Counted from the first letter of the stretch, positions 48,231 through 60,475 are shown. The stretch: DNA of 64,000 nt from Allolobophora icterica (GCA_963556255.1 OY744616.1:2374831-2438830), one strand, 5' to 3'. The notes: generated by a model from the sequence alone, not told the origin. Translations and numbers: made by a program.

Positions 48231-51200
48231 TCGCCAATAATATTTCCTCGCAATTATATTCTGAGCGTGGCCGAGTCTATGGTGCGGAGTCACCCACAAC
48301 TGTTTGTCATCACAGAGAAAGATTTGAGTTAACATACTTTACTAAGAATTTTAAGATATTTTCTAAAGCGTTGGGTCTATATTTTTCAGATATGACGTGA
48401 TTTCGGTTCCCTCTAACTTTTGTCTAAAGTCGTCGTAGAGTTGAAGCGATACCCACATAAATATATAGGAACTCATACAGTGCGCTCTATGTCATGGAGT
48501 TATTCCAACTGTCGTGAATAAGCTGGTGCCCTGCGCTTGGTTTTGGAGTTGCGCTTTGAAAATTTGGAGTTTATGATTACGATTAGTTATTGTGAACATA
48601 TGTTTGATTGGCTATTGCTGCGATTCACTAGTGTCTGCGACCACCAGAGAATTATAATATAATTGCGAGGAAATATTATTGGCGACAGGGGCGTCTACAC
48701 CAGAGAATAGTGTTACTTAGCGATTTCACACATGTGTTTTGATTTCACCAGTCAAACAATGGTCATTGTACTTGCCATCAAAAACAATTAGACGACGTCG
48801 TTATTTAAACACGCCAAAGGCAACGACTAACATCTTAAACGTTCTAACGCTGCAACAGTTCGTTACAGTTTGATTTGAGAGCTTTGAGTGACTGATGGGA
48901 ACGACAGCCGATTGGTTGGGGCGCTCTCCTTGTAACGCAGAGAGACTCCTCCCTCTGAGACTGTTGTTGGGTAGGAGGCGTGATCAAACCCTTCACTCAA
49001 AATTGCACATCGTCATCGACTGATGCTTCATCATCAGCTAAAGGCTCTAAATAAACGTGTATTAACCTCATATCGCAACTTGGGGTGAATTTAACGCTGA
49101 GCGGTTTTTCACGCATAACTTTTGAATGGAAAAGATATTCAAAATTCCTTTAGTGCCGTTTCTTTTTGTCGTGATACAGTCGAAGAACATCCACAAAATC
49201 AAAATAATTTCAAAACTCCAGTTTAGAGTTTTCGATTCAGAAATTATAGCCTATAATTCGTGCTCCATGGCTTGGAAATGTCAGCTTCTAATGAAGCACT
49301 GGTATTTAAAGTCCGATCTCCACGTTCTAAGGCAAATGCGTTAGCAATAAACTGCAGCCTGATTGAAATGCGTTGCATATCACTTTGCTCGAGTTGAAAA
49401 TCAATCGGAATTTCACCTTTGATAATTCAGACTCATGATCTGGTTTCAGTGAATTATCTCTTTGTCATTCATTCGGTTATACATCCATTCAGAACATTTA
49501 AACGATTGACCAGGAACCTTATTACAGCCTCATCTATTATTTATGTTATCGAGGTGTCCGAAAATATATCCGGGCACAGATGAGGTTAACTTTTCTTGTA
49601 GGCCTAAAACTCCCAACTGTTTTTCCAACTTTTCATCCACTGACAAGCACTGTTAAGATTAGGCTACCAGGAATGTCACCTAAATTACATTCGTGTATAA
49701 TGGCTGAGTCAAGTCCACATGTTTCCATCTAAATTTGATAGATGACAGAGTTTCTGGTCCGATCAACGTCGTGGACCGAATACGGACGGTAACGCTCGCT
49801 GCTCATGTTAACACCATCTACCAACGCTCATATAGTCACTCGCACAGCAGCAAAGCCAGAAGTCGATCTACGGCGAACATTTGTTTGATGGCAGAAACCT
49901 TTCCTGTAGACCAGACTCTTCTTTGTTTTCAGTGCATTCAAATGCATTGTTTGCATTACTGACAAAATTCCTGCTCTTTAATATAATGCACACTAGCGCA
50001 CAGGACTTCCCTAATTTAATTAGTCTACTGTAAAATGTGTGGTCATGAAAGTTTTTAATTGAAATTTCAATTGCGATCATAGATGGACCTGAAAACAAAG
50101 GTGCCTGATCAATCGTTTTAATATCCATATCAGTCCTTCTTTCCATTTCTATCTTAACCTTACTTTTTACTTATTTCCTTCCATTTCTTCTTCTCTCTCT
50201 CCTTCATTCCATATATCTCTATTTCTCCTTTCGACAAAACAAGCAGTAGTGATCCAGCCTTCTTGCTCTCATGTTATTCTCCAGCGGACCAGTGTAGCCA
50301 TGAACATTTAATGGGCCAGCTGTACCTAATTAGTATCAGTTACTTCGCCAATGCAACAAAGGCTTATTCATAAGAGCTGCGTCAAGTAAGAGAAGTTGTC
50401 CCAAAATTGATTCCGCATGAAGAAAATGATCCGGTTACCAAGAAACCAGAGTCGGACATTTCTGTCCCGTCTTCACCAGGCGAGATGAACTCTTAGGAAC
50501 TCTTAGGACACAGTGTATTTAGGCTGATAAAAATGGATGGAAGGTCGATTGCATTGCTTAGTGTAAGTTTTGATTCGTTCATTCAGCCTAAAACAGCCTA
50601 TCTGTTATTTTATTGAATGGCCAATCAGCAATATTTCAGAACGCCAATTGTTTAGAAATATAGTCCTAGTAAAATCCAGTAAGCCAATGTTGCTTCAGCC
50701 TCTAAGATTGTGAAAGGGTTATTTCTTCAGAACAGTTATAATAGGCGTGAAACCGCAAGAAGACAATGCAATATCAATCTACCAATGCTCGAACTATCGG
50801 CAGGAATTTGGGGGTTGGGTCCACTTGTGTGCGTGGGACGGCCACTGGTGACTAGTCTCGTTTATTGTGCATTAGTTTGCTAACTGATGCAATTGCCCAG
50901 TTCCTAGTGCATTTAATATAGTCATAAGGAGCATTTTCTTATCATGGAGACAAAATATTTTTAGCACGGAGGAATTTTATATTTCAAAAGCATACACAGA
51001 AATTTTACTTTTGCGAATGAGCATTTATTGTCTGTCAGAACAACACGTGTTTCGTCGCAAAAACATAAAAACATAAGACAAAAAATATCTGGTTACGCTA
51101 GAAGTCGTGTTTAGACGACAATTATGTATTGTCCCTTCTTCACAGGACTATATGCTTCAGTGAGCAAAGGTCATGTCCTATAGTAAAAACATCGTATACT

Positions 51201-51580
51201 ATCAAAGCAACATAAGACTTTGTTTCGCAGTCGAATTCATCATCAGGAGACGGATGACATCCAGGCAAGTAAGAGTTCACCGTTAACTTCGAACGATGTT
51301 CTGAGTCGAATGAATGGTGAATTACAGTTTGAATAAAATGACCACAACAAAACCATTTCGTCCGTATTTCGGATGGGATGAGATATAATCTCAGCAGCGC
51401 ACTCAAATTATCAACATTATTAGTTAAACAATGATGTCATTGAATTGCATCCAATGTTAGACACGATCTTCTTGGGTGTTTCCTCCATTAGGAGACATTT
51501 ATGACAAGAACTGATTTAACGGAAATATCTGCCTGGAATAAACTTCCACTTTGTCGATGTCTGATGATGTGAGTAACGTC

Positions 51581-52976
51581 TGCATTTGTATAACTCTTAG
51601 GAGTCTTCAACCATCCTCAATCCGAGGGTTGGTCGCTTCATGGACAAGTTTCCTCCATCTCCTCCTGTCCTCCGTCTCCGACAACACTTGATTGAACGAT
51701 AAATCCATCCAATTCTGATGTTGGTGATCCATCCCATCCTCGGTCTCCCTTGTGCTCTTACCCCTGGGACTGTACCCTGCACTATCTCCTTTTCCAGGCA
51801 GTCTCCCTTCTTCCTCATCAGATGTTCGAAGTAAGAAAGCTTCCTTCGTTTGATCGAGTTAAACAAGCTTCTTTCTGTTCCTATCTTCTCCAGTACCCAT
51901 TCATTTGTTCTTTTTTCCGTCCACGATACTCTCAGAATCTGTCTCAAGCATTTCATTTCGAATGCTTCTATTCTTTCTTCGTCTCTTTTCTTGATAGTCC
52001 AGCTTTCACAACCATACGTTGCCACTGGCCAGACAAGGGCCTTCATGAGTCGTAACTTGGTAGCCAGTTTTATGCTGTGACTCCTCCATGTCTGCCTCAG
52101 TGCTGCCCCTGTGCTCAGTCCCCTTGCCAGTTTCTCTCTTATATCTCTGGTGCATTCTGCATCTTCAGTTACCAGCGATCCCAGATACCGAAAAACGTCA
52201 ACCTGTTCCAGTTTATTTCCTCCAATCATTATGCATGTTCTGCCTTTTATTGCCATCACCTTTGTTTTGTCCATATTTATCAGTAATCCCCTTTTCTCCC
52301 CCACTTGCTCCAATCGAGTGACTAACTTCTGTAGTTCCAGTTCTGATCCTGCCAGGAGTACAATATCGTCAGCATATCTTAAGTTCGTAATTTTCCTACC
52401 ACCTATCTGCACCCCTCCCTCCCATCCATCCAGCACCTCCCTCATGACCACTTCCGCCATAATGTTAAATAGATTGGGGGAGATCACACATCCCTGTCTG
52501 ACCCCTCTCCTGACGCGGAACCCTCTTGATAGTGTTCCCGCCACCTTTACTTTAGCCTGTTGTTTACAGTACAATTTGTTCAGCAAGTTAATAATGTGTG
52601 CCGGATAGCCCATCTCCGCCATTACCATCCAGAGCTGTTCGCGCGAGATGCAATCGAAAGCTTTTGTGAAGTCAACGAAACACATGTATAGCGGCTGTTG
52701 GTGATCATTCATTTTCTGCATTATTATTCTGAGATTTGTAAGCTGGTCACGCGTTCCTCTACCTCGCCGAAAACCGGCCTGTTCATCTGCCAGCTCTGAC
52801 TCTATTTTTCCTCTCATCCTCTCTAGTATGATCTTGAGGATGATTTTACTAGCGTGTGACACCAATGCTATGGTTCTGTAGTTTTTACACTGCTTCAAGT
52901 CTCCCTTTTTTGGTATTGGAATGAAAATTGAGTTCACCCAGTTTTCAGGTATAACTAATGTATAACTAATAAACAA
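51581..52976 (-). mobile_element. RTE-like LINE, 5'-truncated, unit 3
   Basis: Same insertion as at 34,600. The open frame at 52,976-51,597 has the unit-1 length, including the terminal frameshift. Confidence 0.8.
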
Positions 52977-53177
52977 AATTAACTAATGTATAACTAATAA
53001 ACAAAATTAACGACAACTGAGCTCAGATTTTAAAGCGTCGAAATCCTTGGTAGACACTCTGTAACTGGATGCTGTTTTTAAGGATAAGATTAGGAGATAG
53101 ATCACTGACCATATGTTCTCATAAGTCGAATCTAAGAAATGTCGCCAATGATTAATATTCATGATTGTCTTTGGCGA

Positions 53178-54259
53178 TTAGTATTTCTTCAATACCAAAA
53201 TTTCCACATTACGTTGACCAATAAAAATGATCTGCTTTGTCTTTCTGTCGTAATGCAACTTGCGCTGCGGTGATGGGAAGAACCGCCTGTGATCAAGTAA
53301 TCGACCAATTATTTTACTCCAATTTAGACTCTTCATATCAAATAGATATAAATTCCCAAAGAAATGTTCTGCCACAAGAAGATTATTGTTGTCCGTATCC
53401 CAAAACAATTGAAGGATCTGCCTATATCGGTTATCGTCGTCGGTCGTAAACTGATCTACAATGCTCCCATTAGCACTTCTTCTACTTACAACCTGTTCAG
53501 AGCTATCTCCTGAGCTGTTGCTGATGCTGATACTATATTCAGTTAGGTTCCAGTTTCTAGTACTCTGGTCATGCAGATATACGCTCCCACTGAACATTTC
53601 AGCAACAAGCTCCCAAGAGTTGTTTCTGCCGGAAACCTCTTCCACATCCTTGAAACCAACTGTTTCTCTGAGCTTAAACTGATTGATAATTTTCCCATCA
53701 GCGCTTAAGAAACTTACACACCCTCCTTCATGCATATAACCTTCTCTTAACTTGTGGCTGACGATGAATTCGCCATTAGGTTTCTGAATTGCATGAAATG
53801 GACCCAAAAAATCGTTGGGAAGAGAAAAGCTTCTTATACGATTCGCGTCTTGATCATAAATCTCAAAATGAAGAACATATTCAGAGACTTTCAGCACCAG
53901 TAGATGATTATCATTGGCTACTGATAAAGTGAACCAATTGTCTAATCCTGACAACCATTTCTCAACTGTATTATTTATCTTCCAAATGCATTTGCAATTT
54001 CCATCACTTATGTATAAAGTATTTGTGCTTTCAAAGCCAATCATATTTAATTCAAATCTTCTGAAAGGATATTTAATCTCATCCACGATAATTATCATTA
54101 GCAGATCGTGTGGAATAATAACGTCGTAAGCTCGTATTTCGACAGCACGATCATCATTATGACTAAGACACAGTACGTAGATGAAGTCAATTACCTTGAC
54201 CACACACGTGGAAAAACAATAAGGTGTATCAAACTCTGAGACCAAACTGATGGTGTATG
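53178..54259 (-). CDS. gene G: propeller exon 3; upstream exons displaced by an insertion
   Basis: Exon 3 (54,259-53,178, acceptor TTGCAG) is open to the stop and encodes the same propeller as gene E. Its intron 2 follows (54,260-55,088) and resembles that of gene B, but at 55,089 it is interrupted by the Polinton-like element. In gene D the corresponding point is about 190 bp from the exon-2 donor. Exons 2 and 1 of G are therefore expected on the far side of the element, outside the window. Whether G is still spliced across the insert is unknown. Confidence 0.7.
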
Positions 54260-55088
54260 CTGCAATTTTAAACAATAGAAATGCCAGTTTATATTAAAGC
54301 AAACCTACCGATCGCAAGGTCTAAGGCGAACGCATTGGCAATCAACCAGAATACTAAATGAATTCATAGTATTTTAACTACTATTGTCACTCTTTCAGTT
54401 ATTCATTCATTCAGTCTTCAGAGCTTTATATAGCGCCTACCAGAGACATACAGTATACTCTGAAGCTAAAGAAAAGAGTTTCAAGGTGTTGGGTGTAAGC
54501 GATTTTTGATCTTTTGCATAGTGCTGCGGATATTATCGTCGAGAATCTCCGAACACAGTGACAGATATGGACTCCAGATGGGAACATATTAATTATTGAA
54601 TTCATCCTGTGCACGCCAATGACAGCTCTCGGTTTATGAACACCGGTGGATGAATTTTTAAATAGTATTGAAAACAGTCATCATTCCAAATAGCGTACAG
54701 ATGGCTTTTGTTTAGTTTATGTTAAGAGATTTCCGAAAAGATTATCGAACTTCGACGCTGGCCGGTCCAAGAACTTTCAACACAGTGTTACTTATGAATT
54801 CCAGATTGGAACATTTTAATTGGACTCATCCTGTATGATACTGGTGATATTTCCATGTGAAACTATCTGAACTTATCTGGATAGTGTTTCCCGAATACCA
54901 ACAAATATAATTTTAACTCGCGGAGACAGAGTCTCAGCTTTTTTGGAGAGGCGCTACATAAATGCTAGTCCCTAGATATCAATCTCAATATAACTCGGAT
55001 AGTAGAGGCACTCCCCATCGGACTGAGTCTAATCGATGTGGGTATGCTACTGTGCAACTTTATCATGTCGCGAATAGGTCTGAACTGT
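54260..55088 (-). other. intron 2 of gene G, left of the insertion
   Basis: Collinear with 11,962-12,846 (gene B) and 28,788-29,700 (gene D). It contains the recurrent TATATAGCGCC and GGCGCTACATAAATGC tracts, which look like SINE/L2 3'-end remnants. Host similarity stops exactly at TGAACTGT (55,081-55,088). Confidence 0.65.
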
Positions 55089-55590
55089 TAGTAGTAGAAA
55101 ATTACGGCGTCTGGGCCAACCACGCTGAATAACCACGTTTTTCATGCAATAACCACGTTTTTCATTACATGTCACATGACATGTCATGACTCAGCACGAA
55201 AATATGGGAATTTCCCATAGTTTCGATCACGCGCCGCTGACTCATCGCGAAACTACCGTAAATCCCCGCAGTATCGATCACGCGCCTACGTGTCATTCAG
55301 CGTTATGAATATTTTTTCTTACCTCTATTTAAAGAGATGAATGTCGATAATAAAAAGGACTACTCTATCGCGTGCCTATGAGTCATTCAGCCACTTTCTT
55401 TACGAGCACGCCTGGCAGCTGGGACAACGCGTGTCTTCGACTGTTCGACAATGGATTAGTGTGGGACGATTACGCGGGTTGGGAAATCCCCGCAGTATCG
55501 ATCACGCGACTACGAGTCATCGGGACGATTACGTCGGCTGGGAATAACCGGTGGTATCGACGCCTATTCATCTTCGTGTGCGGGGAAAAG
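55089..55590 (+). other. subterminal region of the element
   Basis: Non-coding. An 18-bp direct repeat (AATAACCACGTTTTTCAT) lies at 55,128-55,145 and 55,148-55,165, followed by an ACATGT/CATG palindromic patch. Four degenerate copies of TATCGATCACGCG-CTACG-GTCAT occur near 55,222, 55,272, 55,366 and 55,498. A diverged copy of the PolB leader repeat lies at 55,321-55,366, where the ATG is replaced by AAG. It is likely to hold the terminal repeat, replication signals and early promoter. Confidence 0.55.
55187..55385 (+). promoter_or_regulatory. cluster of one kappaB and three AP-1 consensus sites
   Basis: TGACTCA is at 55,187-55,193 and 55,238-55,244, TGAGTCA at 55,379-55,385, and GGGAATTTCCC at 55,206-55,216, the last inside a 15-bp perfect palindrome (ATGGGAATTTCCCAT). 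These match the AP-1 and NF-kappaB consensus exactly. Their clustering upstream of the polymerase gene suggests host stress or immune control. This is inference. Confidence 0.5.
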
Positions 55591-56187
55591 ACGTAGTCTA
55601 AAAAATGAAAAAATTATCTTGCCTCTATTTAAAGAGATGAAAGTCAATACTAAAATGGACTCGAGACGTAGTCTAAAAAATGAAAAAATTATCTTGCCTC
55701 TATTTAAAGAGATGAAAGTCAATACTAAAATGGACTCGAGACGTGGTCTAAAAAATGAAAAAAATATCTTGCCTCTATTTAAAGAGATGAAAGTCAATAC
55801 TAAAATGGACTCGAGACGTAGTCTAAAAAATGAAAAAATTATCTTGCCTCTATTTAAAGAGAAAGTCAATACTAAAATGGACTCGAGACGTAGTCTAAAA
55901 AATGAAAAAATTATCTTGCCTCTATTTAAAGAGATGAAAGTCAATACTAAAATGGACTCGAGACGTGGTCTAAAAAATGAAAAAAATATCTTGCCTCTAT
56001 TTAAAGAGATGAAAGTCAATACTAAAATGGACTCGAGACGTGGTCTAAAAAATGAAAAAAATATCTTGCCTCTATTTAAAGAGATGAAAGTCAATACTAA
56101 AATGGACTCGAGACGTGGTCTAAAAAATGAAAAAAATATCTTGCCTCTATTTAAAGAGATGAATGACAATACTAAAATGGACTACTC
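55591..56187 (+). repeat. eight tandem ~75-bp repeats ahead of PolB
   Basis: Units start at 55,591, 55,666, 55,741, 55,816, 55,888, 55,963, 56,038 and 56,113. Seven are 75 bp and one is 72 bp (one codon lost). Each holds CTCTATTTAAAGAG (a TATA-like near-palindrome), then GTCAATACTAAAATGGACTC, the same context that precedes the likely PolB start. Because 75 is a multiple of three and no stop occurs, both strands stay open here. The array is better read as a duplicated leader/promoter than as protein. Confidence 0.8.
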
Positions 56188-59100
56188 GTCGAAGACCGTT
56201 AAAGAATTGCGAAATATCGCTAAAGAGAAAGGTATGGTCGGTTATTCGAGGCTGCGAAAAGCGGGACTCGTAGCACTCGTGTCGCCCAAGCCTGCGAGCA
56301 ACCCGCTGGACGCTCCCGTTCCAGATATTAAAGCTCCAATCCTCGCACCGAGTAAGCCCCCTCGAAAGAAATGGTATAATGTTGCTATAGAATCGTTGAA
56401 AAATAAGTTTTCGGCGGCTTCGGTGGTGAAAAATAAAATTAGTTCTAGTATTAATTCTTTCGCGGATTGGTTAGTTAGTTACATACCTCCTAAGGTAAAG
56501 AAACCCGTCAACGATAAATTAGAATCGTTGAAGTCAGAGGTTTCTAGTATTTTTAGTAAATTCAATAAAAATAAGTTCGAACTTCGAGAAACCGCGAAGG
56601 CTATTAAAGGTTTTACTAAGCGATACACGATCGATGGCATCGGTGGAATCGACGCCACGTCTTTTCTCAATGCCGTAAGACCGCAGGTAGTCAGTCTCCT
56701 GAAGAGAAATCGAGGGGTAAAAGTTCAATTCGATCTTAATTGCGTAATGGAGAAAGTAGATATTAAATCCGGAGAAGTAGTCGAGGCCGAACCTAATTTT
56801 AAATCAAAGACTGAAATCATTTTAGACGCAACCGATGTGAACGAAATATATAACAACGCAGTGGATAAAATTAAAGAGAGCATGGCAAGTTTTCAGATGA
56901 GAGGCAGTAATTGGAGGTTTAAAGCCGTTATGAAGTTGGATATCGATACAGTGGTATATAAGCCGTTGAAAGGTAGTTCCTATATTCCGCTTCCCATATA
57001 TTTAGCCAATAAAAAGGCTATTATTAACCTGAATAACGACGACGATGAGTGTTTCAAGTGGTGCGTTACTAGAGCGCTGAATCCAACAGAAGACCATCCG
57101 TATAGAATCACTAGAGATCTTAAAGATCAAGCTAAGAAACTCGATTGGAAAGGTATCGCATTCCCAGTCGCTGCTGATGCTAATATTATAAATAAGTTTG
57201 AGCGTAACAATAACATTAGCGTTAACGTATTCGGCTATGAAAAGGACGTATACCCGTTATATATATCGAAGCATGAAAGCGATACCCGTATAGATCTACT
57301 GCTTATTTCTGACGGAGAAAAGAAACATTATTGTTGGATCAAGAACTTTAACAGATTGATGACGACACGATCGGAACAGAACCATAATTCTATGCATTAT
57401 TGCAGAAGATGTTTAACCGGTTATACACGAATGGAAGGTCTTGATAAGCATACCGAGTACTGTTCGCTGCAAGACGCTCAACGAATAGTTCTTCCAGAAC
57501 CAGGGACCGTGTTAAGTTTTAAACATTATTTTAAATCGATGAGAGTGCCTTTTATCGTCTATGCGGATTTCGAATCTTCCATTAAACCGATCGATACGTG
57601 TCAGCCCGATCCTAGCACGTCTTACACCAATAAATACCAGAAACATACGCCTAGCTCGTTTTGTTATCACGTGAAATGCTTCGACGACAGCATTTATTCG
57701 CAATACCCGGTAACGTTTACGGCTGAAAACGAAGACGACGATGTCGCTCAGATATTCGTAGATCGTCTCGAAGAAAATATAAAACGAATATACAACGAGT
57801 TTAAATTCCCCAAGAAGATGATATTCGGCAAAACTGAGAGAAATGTTTTGATGAAGCCACTAACTGTCATATCTGCGGAGGAGAGTTGGGCGAAGATCGG
57901 GTTAGAGATCACTGTCATTTAAGCGGTAAATTTAGAGGCGCCGCCCATAACGATTGTAACATGAACTATAAAGTCCCCAAGTTTTTCCGGGTTGTGTTTC
58001 ATAATCTATCCGGGTACGATTGTCATTTGTTCGTAAAGAAATTGCGAGGTGAGAATGGTGAGAAAATAAACTGTATTCCTAATAACGAAGAAAAGTACAT
58101 ATCGTTTAGCCGAGAGATCGTAGTCGATAAGTTTGTAAATAAAGAGGGAAAAGAGATAACGGTCAAGCGTGAATTACGCTTTATCGACAGTTTTAGATTC
58201 ATGCCCTCTAGTCTCGACGCGTTATCGAAAAACCTTTGTAAAGAACAGTGTAAGAATTTAGGCGATTTTTTTAAAGGCAGGAAGTTAGATCTTTTACGGA
58301 AAAAAGGTATTTACCCGTATGATTACGTTGACGGCGTTGAAAGATTAAACGAAACCGAATTGCCTCCGAAGCATAACTTCTATTCTAAACTAAACGACTC
58401 GTAGATCGGCGATGAAGATTACGAGCACGCCAAAAATGTATGGAAAGTATTTCGTTGTAAAACGTTAAGAGAATATCACGACTTGTATAACGTTTCGGAT
58501 GTTCTATTATTAGCCGATGTATTCGAAAACTTTAGGGACGTGTGCATCGAACATTATGGGCTCGATCCCGCGTGGTATTACACTTCGCCCGGACTAGCAT
58601 GGGACGCGGCGTTGAAAATAACCGGTGTAGAGTTGGAGTTATTGAGCGACTACGATATGTTACTGATGATCAAGCAGGGAATAAGAGGAGGAGTCAGCAC
58701 GATTTCCAATCGATACGCGAAAGCGAACAACGAGTACATGGGAGAAGCTTTCGATCGCAGCCAGCCTTCGGTATTCATTCCTTATCTAGACGCGAATAAT
58801 TTATACGGTTGGGCGATGAGCGGTTCGTTACCGACTCACGGGTTTAAATGGATGAGCGATAACGAGCTGAGCGATTGGAAAAGCGTTACCGAACGATATG
58901 GGGTGGGGTGCGTGTTAGAAGTCGATTTAGAATATCCTAAGGAATTACACGACTTGCATAACGATTATCCTCTAGCTCCTGAGAGTATAAAACCCGCAGG
59001 ATCGGATGTAACCAAACTAATTCCGAATTTGAACGATAAAAAGAAGTACGTGGTTCATTACGGTAATTTAAAGTTGTACGAGAGTCTCGGATTGAAGATC

Positions 59101-59993
59101 TCCAAAATTCACAGAGGGATACTGTTCGAAGAATACGCCTGGCTGAAAAAATACATCGACCTGAATACAGAATTGCGAACGAGGGCTACTAACGATTTCG
59201 AGAAGGACTTTTTCAAACTTATGAATAATAGCGTCTTCGGCAAGACCATGGAATGTATCGAGAATCGAGTCGATATAAGATTGGTGTGCGACGAGAAGGA
59301 AGCCATTAAGCTCGCGGCTAAACCTAATTACGACAGTCGAACTATTTTCGACGAAAATCTAATAGCCGTTCACATGAAAAAGACCAAGTTGTTATACAAC
59401 AAGCCGATATATCTAGGAATGTGTATTTTAGACTCGAGTAAGACGTTAATTTATGATTTCCATTATAATTACATCAAGACCAAGTACGGAGAAAGGCCAA
59501 ACTATTATTCACCGATACGGATTCGTTGGCATACGAAATAAAGACCGACGACTTTTATGCAGATATCGCCGACGACGTTCGAAGCAGATTCGACACGAGC
59601 GAGTACCCGAAAGATCATCCATCCGGTATAGAAACCGGAATGAATAAGAAAGTTATAGGCATGTTCAAAGACGAAGCCGGCGGAAAACAGATCGAAGAGT
59701 TTGTTGGTTTGAGAGCAAAGTTGTACTCGAACAAGATGGCTGGAGAAGATCACAAGAAATGTAAAGGAGTGAAGAAGAACGTCGTTAAGAAAACGATAAC
59801 ACACGAAGATTATAAAGACTGCGTGTTTACGAGAAAAGAACAGTTAAGAAAGATGAACGTTATTCGATCGTATCATCACGATATTTACACAGAAGAAGTA
59901 AATAAAGTCGCTCTTTCAGCCGACGACGATAAACGAGTGATAATGCAAGATAATATACATACATTAGCATATGGACACTACTCGCTTCGTTAA
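56177..59993 (+). pseudogene. protein-primed-type family B DNA polymerase, broken in three places
   Basis: Chosen start is the ATG at 56,177 (context ACTAAAATGG); the frame stays open back to 55,619 through the repeats. Order: SAP-like N-terminus (SSKTVKELRNIAKEKG), a long middle region, exonuclease motif YADFESS (57,560-57,580), an endonuclease VII-like Cys/His segment (CxxC at 57,865, DHCH near 57,909), palm motif A DANNLYGWAM (58,789-58,818), motif B NNSVFGK (59,224-59,244) and motif C DTDS (59,514-59,525), ending THTLAYGHY-like. Lesions: a frameshift between about 57,835 and 57,865, an in-frame TAG at 58,402-58,404 and a frameshift at about 59,495-59,508. Total length of about 1,270 codons fits Polinton polymerases. 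It is dead, or the lesions are sequencing errors. Replicates the element in the known family. Confidence 0.85.
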
Positions 59994-60017
59994 TAGAAGT
60001 ATCAGTTGAATATTAAA

Positions 60018-60452
60018 ATGAGTTTTAAGACCTACAAAGAAATAAATGTCGAGGGCGTCGTACTACCTAATATTCCTCTATCCAACTTACAGCTGATCGA
60101 TGCTGCGAAGAAACTAAATATCAAGAACTTTAGAGGTGTTTTCGTACGAGACGCCCTGCCGAAGAAACCTAGACGGAATGAGTGTGGGATATTGAACCTA
60201 GACGGTTCTAATGGGGTCGGGTCCCATTGGTGCAACTTTTTAAAGAACGGTAACGAGAAAATATATTTCGACAGTTACGGTCTTCCTCCTCCTACTGAAT
60301 TATTAAAGTATTTACGGGGCTCAGTGTACTATAACAGCGAACGAATACAGCCTGATAACGAAGTGTTTTGCGGTCATTTGTGTTTGTACGTGCTAAAGAA
60401 GACGATGAACGACGGATGCGAGTTTCAAGAAATCATGAACGATTTACATTAA
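60018..60452 (+). CDS. adenain-like cysteine protease (capsid maturation)
   Basis: An intact 144-residue ORF. Start chosen at the ATG 60,018 (context ATTAAAATG). GSHW (His70), YFDSYG (Asp85), Gln111 and FCGHLC (Cys118) match the order and spacing of the adenovirus protease triad plus oxyanion glutamine; Gln to Cys is seven residues, as in adenain. This family cleaves virion precursor proteins in adenoviruses, Polintons and virophages. It lies 25 bp after the polymerase stop and 23 bp before the next gene. The active-site residues appear complete. Confidence 0.85.
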   Translation: MSFKTYKEINVEGVVLPNIPLSNLQLIDAAKKLNIKNFRGVFVRDALPKKPRRNECGILNLDGSNGVGSHWCNFLKNGNEKIYFDSYGLPPPTELLKYLRGSVYYNSERIQPDNEVFCGHLCLYVLKKTMNDGCEFQEIMNDLH

Positions 60453-60475
60453 AATAATAAATAACTTTATTTAAA

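Larger units (their letters stand above)
45770..54259. repeat. 8,490-bp tandem unit 3
   Basis: Same content as units 1-2, ending at the exon-3 acceptor of gene G. Beyond it the sequence changes to the other intron-2 type (AATTTTAAACAATAG instead of AATTTAGACAATAG). Small indels occur in C-runs near 48,117 and 48,173. Confidence 0.9.

Noticed and set aside
55564..56169. 201-codon minus-strand repeat ORF
   Set aside because: It is open only because the 75-bp repeats have a period divisible by three. It ends with the array and has no start context like the other element genes.
55591..56187. CRISPR-like array
   Set aside because: The repeats are head-to-tail without unique spacers, in a eukaryotic context, and correspond to the PolB leader.
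57835..57865. Programmed -1 ribosomal frameshift in the polymerase
   Set aside because: No canonical X XXY YYZ slippery heptamer or downstream pseudoknot is evident. Two further lesions, including an in-frame stop, point to decay or sequencing error.
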